DNA of 64,000 bases, from the NCBI GenBank assembly GCA_001770775.1, contig MESA01000033.1, positions 1 to 64,000 of the forward strand, read 5' to 3'. The position numbers and the translations under genes were made by a program. The notes under the pieces are model-generated. The model was not told where the DNA came from and ran no database searches. It saw nothing but the letters and a program-made list of their open reading frames with translations. Shown here in pieces: positions 28,928 to 37,447 of the stretch; position 1 is the stretch's first letter, and each line of letters starts with the position of its first letter. Origin of the DNA: Burkholderiales bacterium RIFCSPHIGHO2_12_FULL_63_20 (GTDB taxonomy: Bacteria; Pseudomonadota; Gammaproteobacteria; Burkholderiales; Burkholderiaceae_C).

Positions 28928-31270
28928 ATGTCCGATTCCGCGACCCAGAGCGGTGGCGCCACCCGTTGGCTGCGCCGTGCCCTGTGGGCTCTGCTCGCTC
29001 TGTTCCTGGCTGGCGCGCTCGCCCTGGGCGCCACGGTGCTCGTGCTCTTGCCCCAGTTGCCCGACACCAGCGGCCTGGCCAACTACCAGCCCAAGCAACC
29101 CTTGCGCGTGTACACCGCCGATGGGGTCGAGATCGGTGGCTTCGGGCAGGAAAAGCGCCAGTACCTGCGCATTGCGCAGTTCCCCAAGCTGATGCGCGAC
29201 AGCCTGCTGGCCGTGGAGGACTCGCGCTTTTACGAGCACCCCGGCATCGATGTGATCGGCGTGTTGCGGGCCATCGTGGCCAACGCCACAGGCGGCCGCA
29301 CGCAAGGCGCCTCCACCATCACCCAGCAGGTGGCGCGCACCTTCTTCCTGACGCGCGAGCGCACGCTGTCGCGCAAGCTCAAGGAGGCCTTGCTGTCCCT
29401 GCGCATTGAGCAGCAGTTGAGCAAGGACCAGATCCTGGAGCTCTACATGAACCAGATCTACCTGGGTGCGCGCACCTATGGTTTTGCCGAGGCGGCACGC
29501 ACCTACTTCGGCAAGCCCATCCAGCAGCTGTCGGTGGCCGAGTGCGCCATGCTGGCCGGTCTGCCGCAGAACCCCGCTTATGCCAACCCGATCAAGAGCC
29601 CCAAGCGGGCCAAGGAACGGCAGTTGGTGGTGCTCTCGCGCATGCGCGCCGAGGGCGTGATCGACGAGATCGTCTACGCAGCCGCCAAAGGCGAAAAGCT
29701 CGACGTGCGCAACCCCGGCGAGATGGACGTGCACGGCGAGTACGTGGCCGAGATGGCACGCGCCCAGGTGTACGCGCAATACGGCGAATCTGCCTACACC
29801 AGCGGCATGAAGGTGGTGACCACGCTGCGCTCTGCGGACCAGCAAGCCGCGTGGAAGGCTGTGCGCAAAACCCTGATCGACCGTGAACTGCGCCTGACCT
29901 GGCGCGGCCCGGAAGCCCAGGAAGACCTGCCCTCCGACCTGAGCGATCAGGATCCGGCAGTCGCCCAGTTGCTGGCCGACTACAACGATGACGAGACGCT
30001 GCGCGTGGGTCTGGTCACCCAGGCCAGCAGCAAGCAGGTGACCGTGGTGTTGGCCTCTGGCGATGTGGTGGAGGTGCGGAGCAAGGGCCTGCGCCAGGTG
30101 CTGCCAGGCCTGAATGCCAAAGCCCGGCCCGCTCAGCGTGTGACGCGGGGCGCCGTGGTGCGCCTGATGCAGCAAGGCGAAGACTGGGTGATCACCCAAT
30201 GGCCGCAGGCCGAAGGAGCGCTGGTGGCCATGGACCCGCACGATGGCCAGATCCGCGCCCTGGTGGGCGGGTTTGACTTCCAGCGCAACCAGTTCAACCA
30301 CGTGACCCAGGGCTGGCGCCAACCGGGCTCGACCTACAAGCCCTTCCTGTATTCCGCCGTGCTCGAAAACGGGGTGATGCCGGAGACCTTGATCAACGAC
30401 GCCCCGCTGAGCAATGTCGGTGACTGGACGCCGAGCAACGCCGATGGCAGTGCCGAGGGTCCGATTCCCCTGCACACCGCCTTGGCGAAGTCCAAGAACC
30501 TGGTCAGCATCCGGCTGGTGCAGTTGATGGGGCCGGAGGCTGCGCGGCAGTGGACCGGGCACTTCGGTTTTGACGTGAACAAGCAGCCTGCCAACCTGAC
30601 CCTGGCCCTGGGCTCCGGATCGACCACGGTGATGCAGATGGCCAGCGCCTACGCGGTCATCGCCAATGGGGGGCTGACGGTGAGCCCGGTGTTGATCCGA
30701 CGCATTCAGGATGGACAAGGCAAGGTGGTGTTCGAGGCCAAGCTGACGCCGGCCGACGAGTCTCAACGCGTCCTCCCCGCGCGCAATGCCTTTGTGACGT
30801 CCACCCTGCTCAACGAGGTGGCGCGCAGCGGCACGGCCGCCAAGGCACAGGCGCAACTGCGCCGCCCCGATCTGTATGGCAAGACCGGGACCACGAACGA
30901 TGTGGTCGATGCCTGGTTCGCGGGCTTCCAGCCCAATCTGGTGGCCGTGGTCTGGTTTGGCTACGACACGCCGCGCAGTCTGGGCTCGCAAGCCTCCGGT
31001 GGCTCGTTGGCCCTGCCGGCCTGGATCCAGTTCATGGGCACGGCCTTGCGCGGCGAGCCGGTGCGCACTCTGAGCCCACCGGAAGGCGTGGTGAGTCTGC
31101 CCACGGGCTGGCGTTACAGCGAATGGGCCGAGGGGGGCTTCCTGGCCGAACTCGGGGTGGACGAGACCCCGATCGACCGCAGCCTGATCCCGACGCCGCC
31201 GGTCCCCGGCGCCTCCGAGCCCGAGGGGGAAGACACCTTGCGCTCGTTCATCGAGCGACTGTTCAACTGA
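28928..31270 (+). CDS. mrcA: Penicillin-binding protein 1A (bifunctional class A PBP)
   Basis: This protein polymerises and cross-links peptidoglycan from the inner membrane. The 780-residue sequence has a cytoplasmic tail and one membrane helix at about 17-42. A GT51 glycosyltransferase domain follows, with catalytic Glu 97 in AVEDSRFYEHPG and ASTITQQVAR. An OB-like insert follows, and the transpeptidase domain has STYK (Ser 468), the SKN motif in ALAKSKNLVS and KTGT at 652-655. The usual family length is 750-850. It appears monocistronic; the next gene starts 66 nt later with its own promoter. Confidence 0.95.
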   Translation: MSDSATQSGGATRWLRRALWALLALFLAGALALGATVLVLLPQLPDTSGLANYQPKQPLRVYTADGVEIGGFGQEKRQYLRIAQFPKLMRDSLLAVEDSRFYEHPGIDVIGVLRAIVANATGGRTQGASTITQQVARTFFLTRERTLSRKLKEALLSLRIEQQLSKDQILELYMNQIYLGARTYGFAEAARTYFGKPIQQLSVAECAMLAGLPQNPAYANPIKSPKRAKERQLVVLSRMRAEGVIDEIVYAAAKGEKLDVRNPGEMDVHGEYVAEMARAQVYAQYGESAYTSGMKVVTTLRSADQQAAWKAVRKTLIDRELRLTWRGPEAQEDLPSDLSDQDPAVAQLLADYNDDETLRVGLVTQASSKQVTVVLASGDVVEVRSKGLRQVLPGLNAKARPAQRVTRGAVVRLMQQGEDWVITQWPQAEGALVAMDPHDGQIRALVGGFDFQRNQFNHVTQGWRQPGSTYKPFLYSAVLENGVMPETLINDAPLSNVGDWTPSNADGSAEGPIPLHTALAKSKNLVSIRLVQLMGPEAARQWTGHFGFDVNKQPANLTLALGSGSTTVMQMASAYAVIANGGLTVSPVLIRRIQDGQGKVVFEAKLTPADESQRVLPARNAFVTSTLLNEVARSGTAAKAQAQLRRPDLYGKTGTTNDVVDAWFAGFQPNLVAVVWFGYDTPRSLGSQASGGSLALPAWIQFMGTALRGEPVRTLSPPEGVVSLPTGWRYSEWAEGGFLAELGVDETPIDRSLIPTPPVPGASEPEGEDTLRSFIERLFN

Positions 31271-31293
31271 GTCTCAGAATCTCCTGATTACTT

Positions 31294-31313
31294 ATTTCTG
31301 TATTGACAGAAAT
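31294..31313. promoter_or_regulatory. Palindromic operator 1, upstream of the GbsR/MarR gene
   Basis: ATTTCTGT (31294-31301) and ACAGAAAT (31306-31313) form a perfect inverted repeat with a 4-nt spacer. It overlaps the -35 hexamer TTGACA at 31303-31308, so a bound protein would block the promoter. The same arms and spacer length recur at 31881-31900. Confidence 0.8.
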
Positions 31314-31330
31314 ATCTGGCGCAGTAGACT
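31303..31330 (+). promoter_or_regulatory. Sigma-70 promoter of the GbsR/MarR gene
   Basis: TTGACA (31303-31308), a 16-nt spacer and TAGACT (31325-31330). The predicted first base falls at or next to the ATG at 31337, and no Shine-Dalgarno is visible, so the transcript may be leaderless. Confidence 0.65.
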
Positions 31331-31336
31331 GGCAGC

Positions 31337-31861
31337 ATGGAACTGACCGACGTCGCTCGACAATTTGTGCTGCACTGGGGTGAGATGGGCACCGCCTGGG
31401 GGGTCAACCGCACCGTGGCGCAGATCCACGCCCTCTTGTTCTTCCACGGTCGCCCGCTTCATGCGGAAGAGATCGCGGAAACCTTGGGGGTGGCGCGCTC
31501 CAACGTCAGCAACAGCCTCAAGGAGTTGCAGGCCTGGAATCTGGTGCGCACCTCCCACGTCCTGGGTGACCGGCGCGATTATTTTGAGACCTCGCATGAT
31601 GTCTGGGCCTTGTTCACCACCATCGTTCGGGAGCGCAAGGAGCGGGAGTTCGATCCCACGACCCGCCTGCTCCAACAACTGGTTGAGCAACCTGATTTCG
31701 AGCGCGAAAGCCCTGATGTGCAGGATCGTGTCCGTGAAACCCTGCGTTTCATGGAGTCACTCGGGTCCTGGTCCGACGAGATGCTGAAACTCTCGCCCAG
31801 CACGCTGGAGAAGGTGCTGCGCATGGGTGCCAGTGTTCAAAAGTTCATCCGGGGGAGTTGA
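31337..31861 (+). CDS. GbsR/MarR-family transcriptional regulator
   Basis: A 174-residue regulator with the GbsR-type winged helix: TVAQIHALLFFHGRPLHAEEI, LGVARSNVSNSLKELQAWNLV and the wing RTSHVLGDRRDYFET. A helical C-terminal dimerisation part follows. GbsR proteins usually repress adjacent genes; the inducer here is unknown. Its promoter carries a perfect palindrome, and a copy of that palindrome lies right after its stop codon, before the DCC gene. Autorepression together with control of the downstream four genes is therefore the simplest reading. Confidence 0.9.
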   Translation: MELTDVARQFVLHWGEMGTAWGVNRTVAQIHALLFFHGRPLHAEEIAETLGVARSNVSNSLKELQAWNLVRTSHVLGDRRDYFETSHDVWALFTTIVRERKEREFDPTTRLLQQLVEQPDFERESPDVQDRVRETLRFMESLGSWSDEMLKLSPSTLEKVLRMGASVQKFIRGS

Positions 31862-31880
31862 CCCCTTTTTTTGGCCCATT

Positions 31881-31900
31881 ATTTCTGTCTATACAGAAAT
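31881..31900. promoter_or_regulatory. Palindromic operator 2, upstream of the DCC-SDR-DoxX-DUF2269 genes
   Basis: ATTTCTGT (31881-31888), spacer CTAT, ACAGAAAT (31893-31900). Both arms are identical to operator 1 and the spacer is also 4 nt. It lies 13 nt before the DCC start codon. Confidence 0.8.
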
Positions 31901-31912
31901 TACAGGAACATC

Positions 31913-32365
31913 ATGCAAAGCTCCATTTACCCCATGACGATCTATTACGACGCCTCCTGCCCGTTGTGCATGGCAGAGATGAGCAATCTGATGTTGCGCA
32001 ACCGGGAAGAGAACCTGGTGTTCGTCGATGTCTCAGCCACACCGGGGACATCACCGTTGCCCGGCGTGCCTTACGCCGACCTGATGCGACTGCTTCACGC
32101 GCGCACGGTCGACGGGGATGTCATCCGTGGTGTCCCTGCGCTGCGCGCTGCCTATGAAGGCGTCGGGCTGGGGTGGGTCACCCGGGCGACCACATGGCCG
32201 GTGATCGGCGCCTTGGCGGACGTGCTCTACCCCGTCGTGGCCCGTCACCGCCAGCGTATCCCTCGCTTTGTGGTGCGCTGGCTGTTTGAGGGCGCTGCCC
32301 GCCGTGCCGCGCAACACGCCGCGGCCAGCGGCTCATGTTCACAGGGCCAGTGCACTCGGCGTTGA
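31913..32365 (+). CDS. DCC-family (DUF393) thiol-disulfide oxidoreductase-like protein
   Basis: A 150-residue protein with the family opening MTIYYDASCPLCMAEM, which carries the DxxCxxC redox-type motif. VFVDVSATPG and GVPALRAAYEGVGLGW are typical later blocks. Family members are presumed thiol-redox proteins, but few have been tested. I chose ATG 31913 (AGGA about 7 nt upstream); ATG 31934 would begin exactly at MTIYYDASC. A longer frame from 31871 would run through the operator and is rejected. It is the first gene of the module controlled by palindrome 2. Confidence 0.88.
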   Translation: MQSSIYPMTIYYDASCPLCMAEMSNLMLRNREENLVFVDVSATPGTSPLPGVPYADLMRLLHARTVDGDVIRGVPALRAAYEGVGLGWVTRATTWPVIGALADVLYPVVARHRQRIPRFVVRWLFEGAARRAAQHAAASGSCSQGQCTRR

Positions 32366-32412
32366 CCTTGTACACAGCTCCTCTTGTTTGAGTCCCCTGT
32401 CTGGAGAACACC

Positions 32413-33294
32413 ATGCGCATCCTGCTTTGCGGCGCCACCGGATTCATCGGTCGACACCTTCATCACGCCTTGGCTCAAGCGGGCCACACCGTGATCCCGG
32501 CCTCCACCCAGGGACAGCCAGGCGGCTTGGCCGTTGACTTTGTCCGGGACACGCAGCCCGCCGTCTGGCTGCCCCGACTACAAAACGTGGATGCGGTGGT
32601 GAACGCGGTCGGCGTGCTGAGGAATCAGGCTGCGCGCCCCATGCAGGCGATCCATGCCGATACCCCGAACGCGCTCTTCAACGCCTGCGCTCAGGCGGGT
32701 ATCCGGCGTGTGGTGCATCTCTCAGCTCTGGGCCTGGAGGGCAATCCCACACAGTACGCGCGCAGCAAGTTACAGGCCGAAGCGCGACTGATGGCGCTGA
32801 CCGCCGGCGGCGCGCTGGAGGGGGTGATCGTCCGCCCCAGCGTGGTGTTTGGTCGTGGCGGGGCCAGCAGCGAGCTGTTCATGATGCTGGCACGCAGTCC
32901 GCTGTGGCTGTTGCCGGCGCCGGTGGTGCGCACACGCATCCAACCCGTGGCGGTGACCGATCTGGCTGCCCTGGTGACGGCCTTGGTGAGCATGCCTGCA
33001 CCGCCACCCGCCACGATCTCGGCAGTCGGCCCGCAAGCGTTGACGATTGCGGCATTCCTGGCGCTGCTGAGGCAACGGATGGGGCACGGTCGTGCCTGGC
33101 AGGCCACGCTGCCCGACTGGGTTACGTCATTGAGCGCCCGACTGGGCGACCTTCTGCCGATCAGCCCCTGGTGCAGTGAGACCCTGGCGCTGCTGTCACA
33201 CGACAATGTGGCACCTGTGACCGCCGTCGAACAAGCTTTGGGCCGCTCGCCCATTTCGCCTGACCAGTTTCCCTTGAGTGACACCCCATCATGA
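32413..33294 (+). CDS. NAD(P)-binding SDR-family protein, paralogue of the 27931 gene
   Basis: A 293-residue protein with CGATGFIGRHLHHALAQAGH, VNAVGVLR, and VRPSVVFGRGGASSELF, each with a counterpart in the gene at 27931-28818. It contains YARSKLQAEARL, which again lacks a clear Tyr/Lys catalytic arrangement. Such SDR proteins often accompany DoxX-like and DUF2269 membrane proteins. GGAGA precedes the ATG. Its stop codon overlaps the start of the DoxX-like gene (ATGA), so the two are translationally coupled. Confidence 0.85.
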   Translation: MRILLCGATGFIGRHLHHALAQAGHTVIPASTQGQPGGLAVDFVRDTQPAVWLPRLQNVDAVVNAVGVLRNQAARPMQAIHADTPNALFNACAQAGIRRVVHLSALGLEGNPTQYARSKLQAEARLMALTAGGALEGVIVRPSVVFGRGGASSELFMMLARSPLWLLPAPVVRTRIQPVAVTDLAALVTALVSMPAPPPATISAVGPQALTIAAFLALLRQRMGHGRAWQATLPDWVTSLSARLGDLLPISPWCSETLALLSHDNVAPVTAVEQALGRSPISPDQFPLSDTPS

Positions 33295-33656
33295 GCCCCT
33301 CGCAACAACTCAGTACGCGCGTCTTGAGCATCGTCTGGCTGTGGACCGGCGTGGTCAGCCTGGTGGAGTTGTCCGGACAAAGCAGCGCCTTGCTGGAAGG
33401 CACGCTGATCCGTGATCCCATGTGGCAGCAGAGCGCGATCATCGCCGGCGCGCTGCTCGATCTGGCTTTGGGGTGGGCGCTGTGGCAACGCCCCAGCCGG
33501 CGGGTCTATGAGATCTCGTTGGCGTGCATGGTGCTGATGACGGTGGTGGCCACCCTCCTCTCACCGTCCTTGTGGCTCCATCCCCTGGGGCCGCTGCTCA
33601 AGAACATCCCCATCGCCCTCCTCTTGTGGCAACTGCGTGAAAGCTCTGCATCATGA
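33291..33656 (+). CDS. DoxX-like membrane protein
   Basis: A 121-residue inner-membrane protein with four predicted helices: about 8-26 (TRVLSIVWLWTGVVSLVEL), 46-64 (QSAIIAGALLDLALGWALW), 72-92 (YEISLACMVLMTVVATLLS) and 96-114. It resembles DoxX-like family proteins, which are small four-helix membrane proteins of uncertain biochemical role. It starts inside the stop codon of the SDR gene and its own stop overlaps the DUF2269 start by 4 nt. Tight packing suggests that SDR, DoxX-like and DUF2269 proteins form a membrane-associated unit. Confidence 0.82.
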   Translation: MSPSQQLSTRVLSIVWLWTGVVSLVELSGQSSALLEGTLIRDPMWQQSAIIAGALLDLALGWALWQRPSRRVYEISLACMVLMTVVATLLSPSLWLHPLGPLLKNIPIALLLWQLRESSAS

Positions 33657-34129
33657 ACACCTACCTGATCATCAAGTGGCTGCACATTCTGTCCAGCGTC
33701 CTGATGGTGGGCACGGGCTTTGGCTCGGCCTTCTACATGTTCTTCGCCAACCGCAGTGGCTCAGTGGCCGCACAGGCCGTTGTCACACGGCTGGTGGTCC
33801 GCGCCGACTGGTGGTTCACCACCCCTGCCGTGATCTTTCAACCGCTGTCGGGGCTGTGGTTGGTGCAGCAAGCCGGGTGGTCCTGGAGCAGCCCCTGGTT
33901 GATGCTCACCCTGGGCCTGTATGCGCTGGCCGGCATCTGCTGGGTGCCCGTCGTGCTGCTGCAGGTCGACATGGCCAAAATGGCCCAGGCAGCCACCGCA
34001 CAGCAGAGCGCCTTGCCACCCGCCTACTGGCAAAAGGCCGCGATGTGGGAGCGGCTGGGCTACCCCGCCTTCCTGGCGATGTTGGGGGTGTACTTCCTGA
34101 TGGTTTACAAGCCAACGCTCTGGACTTGA
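33653..34129 (+). CDS. DUF2269 family integral membrane protein
   Basis: A 158-residue protein with four predicted membrane helices. The family start is YLIIKWLHILSSVLMVGTGF. Conserved His and Trp residues (KWLHILS, ADWWFTTPA) recall heme- or quinone-type small membrane proteins, but no function is established. It is the last gene of the module. Its 3' end overlaps the convergent metallopeptidase gene by 25 bp. Confidence 0.85.
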   Translation: MNTYLIIKWLHILSSVLMVGTGFGSAFYMFFANRSGSVAAQAVVTRLVVRADWWFTTPAVIFQPLSGLWLVQQAGWSWSSPWLMLTLGLYALAGICWVPVVLLQVDMAKMAQAATAQQSALPPAYWQKAAMWERLGYPAFLAMLGVYFLMVYKPTLWT

Positions 34130-34689
34130 AGGTCGCGCCAGACCAACCACAGGCGCAGGTCAAACTCGTACTGGTGGTACTGCGGCGCCATGTGGGTGCA
34201 CAGGGCATAGAAGGCCTTGTCGTGCTCACGCTGGCGCAAATGAGCCAGCTCGTGCACCACGATCATCTCCAGGAACTCAGGCGGCGTCTCCTTGAACAGG
34301 CTAGCCACGCGGATTTCGCGCTTGGCCTTGAGCTTGCCGCCCTGCACGCGGGAGACCATGGTATGCGTGCCCAGCGCGTGCGCGATCACCTTGATCTTAC
34401 TGTCGAAGGCGATCTTGCTGAGGGGCTCGCTGCTGCGCAGATAGCGCTGCTTGAGGTCCATCACGTAGTCGTACAGGGCCTTGTCGGTGCGCACCTCGTG
34501 CTGCGCGGGGTAGCGCTGGGCCAGCATGTCGCCCAGCTTGCCCTCGTCGATCAGCCCTTGTACCTGCTGCAGCAGGTGGGCCGGATAGCCACCGAGGTAC
34601 TTCAGGTGTGGCGGCGTGCTTCGGTGATGCGGCACCAGCGGCGTCACCGAGGGGCGGCTTTCAGGGCGCGATCTGTTCGGCATAGTCAT
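34105..34689 (-). CDS. YgjP-like (DUF45) zinc metallopeptidase-domain protein
   Basis: A predicted protein of about 194 residues. The C-terminal half holds the gluzincin-like motif IVVHELAHLRQREHDKAFY, with His-Glu-x-x-His and a further acidic/His region; HQYEFDLRLWLVWRDL ends the domain. DUF45 proteins such as E. coli YgjP are presumed metalloproteases. The N-terminal part (LKYLGGYPAHLLQQVQGLID) is typical of the betaproteobacterial form. Starts at 34689 and 34683 are both possible. It overlaps the 3' end of sbcB by about 29 nt on the same strand. Confidence 0.82.
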   Translation of the reverse strand: MTMPNRSRPESRPSVTPLVPHHRSTPPHLKYLGGYPAHLLQQVQGLIDEGKLGDMLAQRYPAQHEVRTDKALYDYVMDLKQRYLRSSEPLSKIAFDSKIKVIAHALGTHTMVSRVQGGKLKAKREIRVASLFKETPPEFLEMIVVHELAHLRQREHDKAFYALCTHMAPQYHQYEFDLRLWLVWRDLQVQSVGL

Positions 34690-36115
34690 ACAGCGCCCCC
34701 AGGATGTCCTGGCCACGCTCGTCCTCATCAGACAGGGTTTCGCCCAGCGCATCGATGCGCTCAAAGAAGGCCTGCAGCGACAGGCCACCGCCCTGCCCTT
34801 CGTGCAGACGCGCCACCCGCAATGCCTGCCATCGACCCAGCTCGGCATCGTTGAGGGTGTCGGGGAAATTGCGGGCACGGTAGCGGAAGAACAGCTCCTC
34901 CAGCCGCTCGTCCGCAAAGGCCGGGTGTTTGTCGGCCAGTTGTTCGCCCGAGAGGGTGCGCAGGCGCTCGAGCACGCGCCGGTCATCGTTGCCGACGAAG
35001 CCACCGTAGAGGTCTTCGTCCACGTCGGTACCGAGCGAGCGATCGGGCCGGGTGAAGACCTCGGCCCAGATGCCGTCCATGCTGGGGCTGTGGGCCGCGG
35101 CGACTTCGGCATGGGACAGGGCCGTGGCCAGGTCGATGCCCCACTTCTGGCACAAGGCCGGGCTGAGGATTTTCAGGTTACCGACCACCATGGGCGACTT
35201 GTTGATGTGCACGCTCTTGAGCGGCAGACGCGTCACGCCTTCCGGCAGGTCGGCGGCTTTGGTGAACAGGCGCAGGCGCAGCTCGTCGGCATTGAGGCCG
35301 AACAGCTCACGGGGATCGTGCGCGAGGTCCCACACCAGGATCTCGTTCTTGTTGCTGGGGTGCTGGGCCAGCGGCCAGACCAGGGCCATGCAGCCGCGCT
35401 CGTGGCTGAACATGCCGGAGATGTGCAGGAAAGGCTTCCAGTTCGCGCGGGGCTGGTCCAGCCCGGCTTCGGCCAGCACGGCGCTTTTCTGGCGCAGCTT
35501 CAGGCAGAAGTCCCACAGGCGGGGCTGGGCTTGCTTGAGCAAGCGTGCCAAGGCGATGGTGGCGCGCACGTCCGACAGGGCATCGTGGGCGGCCTCGTGG
35601 CTCAGACCATTGGCCTTGGTAAGGTGCTCCAACTTGAAGGAGGGGCGGCCGTCATCATGCTTGGGCCATTGGATGCCTTCGGGCCGAAGTGCCCAGGTGG
35701 TGCGCACCACGTCCAGCAGGTCCCAGCGGCCGCAGCCATTCTGCCATTCGCGGGCATAGGGATCGATGAGGTTGCGCCAGAACAGGTGGCGCGTGACCTC
35801 GTCGTCAAAGCGGATGGTGTTGTAGCCCACGCCGACGGTGTTCGGCTGGGCCAGCTCGTGCTCGATGGCGCTGGCAAACGCGTGCTCGGGCACGCCCTGC
35901 TCCAGGCAGGTCTGCGGCAGGATGCCGGTGAGCAGGCAGGCTTCGGGGTCGGGCAGGTAGTCGGGCGCGGGGGCGCAGTACTGCATCAGCGGCTCGCCGA
36001 TCTCCTTGAGGTCCACATCGGTGCGCACGCCGGCGAACTGCGAGGGGCGGTCGCGCCGCGGCACCTTGCCGAAGGTTTCGTAGTCGTGCCAGTAGAAAGT
36101 GAAATCGCCGCTCAT
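34661..36115 (-). CDS. sbcB: Exodeoxyribonuclease I
   Basis: SbcB degrades single-stranded DNA 3' to 5' and acts in recombination and mismatch repair. The 484-residue protein starts FTFYWHDYETFGKVPRRDRPSQFAGVRTD, in which the Asp and Glu of HDYETFG form ExoI. GYNTIRFDDEVTRHLFWRN is ExoII and AAHDALSDVRATIALARLL is ExoIII, all DnaQ-type. The SH3-like and helical C-terminal domains follow (KSAVLAEAG to YDYAEQIAP). E. coli ExoI has 475 residues. I chose the ATG at 36115, as an upstream frame would add 40 unconserved residues. Confidence 0.95.
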   Translation of the reverse strand: MSGDFTFYWHDYETFGKVPRRDRPSQFAGVRTDVDLKEIGEPLMQYCAPAPDYLPDPEACLLTGILPQTCLEQGVPEHAFASAIEHELAQPNTVGVGYNTIRFDDEVTRHLFWRNLIDPYAREWQNGCGRWDLLDVVRTTWALRPEGIQWPKHDDGRPSFKLEHLTKANGLSHEAAHDALSDVRATIALARLLKQAQPRLWDFCLKLRQKSAVLAEAGLDQPRANWKPFLHISGMFSHERGCMALVWPLAQHPSNKNEILVWDLAHDPRELFGLNADELRLRLFTKAADLPEGVTRLPLKSVHINKSPMVVGNLKILSPALCQKWGIDLATALSHAEVAAAHSPSMDGIWAEVFTRPDRSLGTDVDEDLYGGFVGNDDRRVLERLRTLSGEQLADKHPAFADERLEELFFRYRARNFPDTLNDAELGRWQALRVARLHEGQGGGLSLQAFFERIDALGETLSDEDERGQDILGALYDYAEQIAP

Positions 36116-36162
36116 GACATCGGGCCAGCAGAAAGTCAAAAAAGAAAGCCAGGATGGACAAA

Positions 36163-36189
36163 CGGCCCGCTGGACAACCAGTCGGGCCG
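36163..36189 (-). terminator. Candidate terminator after the FabH-like gene (weak)
   Basis: CGGCCCG (36163-36169) pairs with CGGGCCG (36183-36189), extended inside by CTGG/CCAG around an ACAA loop. On the minus strand only a short GTTTG follows, so termination strength is uncertain. It lies 24 nt past the FabH-like stop. Confidence 0.4.
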
Positions 36190-36212
36190 CTTGGACGGGA
36201 GTATCGGGCAGA

Positions 36213-37334
36213 TCAGCGCTTGCGCACGACCACACAGCCCACCGAGTAACCGGCGCCGAAGGAGCAGATCACGCCGACGTCGCCGGACGCCAGATCGCTC
36301 TTGTGCAGGTGGAAGGCGATGATGGAGCCGGCCGAGGAGGTGTTGGCGTACTCGTCCAGGATCAGCGGGGCCACGTCGGGGGTGACTTCGCCACCGGTCA
36401 GGCGCTTGACGATGAGCTGGTTCATCGACAGGTTGGCCTGGTGCAGCCAGTAACGGCGCACGTCGGTGGCGGCCAGACCCAGCTCGGTCAACTCGGACTC
36501 GATGTGGGCGGCGGCGATGGGCACCACTTCCTTGAAGACCTTGCGGCCTTCTTGGCGGAAGGTCTTGTCGCGAGCGGTCGGGTCGCTGTCTTCGCTGCGG
36601 TTGAGGTAGCCGAAGTTGTTGCGGATGTTGTTGGAGAACTGGGTGGCCAGCTTGGAGCCCAGCACTTCCCACTGCTCGGACGACGTGGCGGTGTCGGCAC
36701 GTTCGACGATGGTGGCGGTGGCCACGTCACCGAAGATGAAGTGGCAGTCGCGGTCTTTCCACTCCTGGTGGCCCGAGGTGATCTCGGGGTTGATCACCAG
36801 CACGCACCTGGCCGAGCCCGACTTGATGGCGTTGACCGCCTGCTCCAGCCCGAAGGTGGCAGCCGAACAGGCCACGTTCATGTCGTAGCCATAGCCCTTG
36901 GCGCCGATGGCGTTCTGGATTTCGATGGCGATGGCGGGGTAGGCGCGCTGCAGGTTGGAGCACGAGCAGATGACGGCGTCAATGTCGGAACCGGTCTTGC
37001 CCGCAGCGGCCATGGCCTTCTTCGCCGCTTCGACACCGATTTCAGCCAGGATGGACAACTCGTCGTCGCCGCGCGGCTGCAGTCGCGGGTACATGCGTGC
37101 GGGGTCGAGGATGCCCGACTTTTCCATCACGTAGCGCTGCTTGATGCCCGACGCCTTTTCGATGAACTCGACGCTGGAGTGGGACAGGGCCGTCAGCGTG
37201 CCGGCTTCGATCTCGGCAGCGTGCTCGGCGTTGTACCGGTCCACGTAGGCGTTGAAGGCCTCGACCAACTCGGCATTGGTGATGGTGTAAGGCGGCTGGT
37301 ACAAACCAGTTCCGCTGATGACGACTGCGCTCAT
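36213..37334 (-). CDS. Beta-ketoacyl-ACP synthase III-like (FabH family, long form)
   Basis: A 373-residue thiolase-fold condensing enzyme. The catalytic triad is visible as Cys156 in [10 protein letters not shown], His298 in [12 protein letters not shown] and Asn331 in YANTSSAGS. It is longer than standard FabH (about 320) because of inserts such as [16 protein letters not shown]. It resembles long FabH-like enzymes of the Pseudomonas PA3286 type, which use medium-chain acyl-CoA; this is from memory. No other fatty acid synthesis genes are nearby, so it is not the housekeeping fabH of a fab cluster. ATG 37334 gives [15 protein letters not shown]. Confidence 0.87.
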   Translation of the reverse strand: MSAVVISGTGLYQPPYTITNAELVEAFNAYVDRYNAEHAAEIEAGTLTALSHSSVEFIEKASGIKQRYVMEKSGILDPARMYPRLQPRGDDELSILAEIGVEAAKKAMAAAGKTGSDIDAVICSCSNLQRAYPAIAIEIQNAIGAKGYGYDMNVACSAATFGLEQAVNAIKSGSARCVLVINPEITSGHQEWKDRDCHFIFGDVATATIVERADTATSSEQWEVLGSKLATQFSNNIRNNFGYLNRSEDSDPTARDKTFRQEGRKVFKEVVPIAAAHIESELTELGLAATDVRRYWLHQANLSMNQLIVKRLTGGEVTPDVAPLILDEYANTSSAGSIIAFHLHKSDLASGDVGVICSFGAGYSVGCVVVRKR

Positions 37335-37447
37335 GGCACCCCGGGGACTCAAGCCAAAACCCTGGATTTTGCCACCTTTCCCCTGCGGGGCCAATCCATG
37401 ACACGACTGTCACATGGCCATACAGACGAGATCGTGATGCAACGCAA

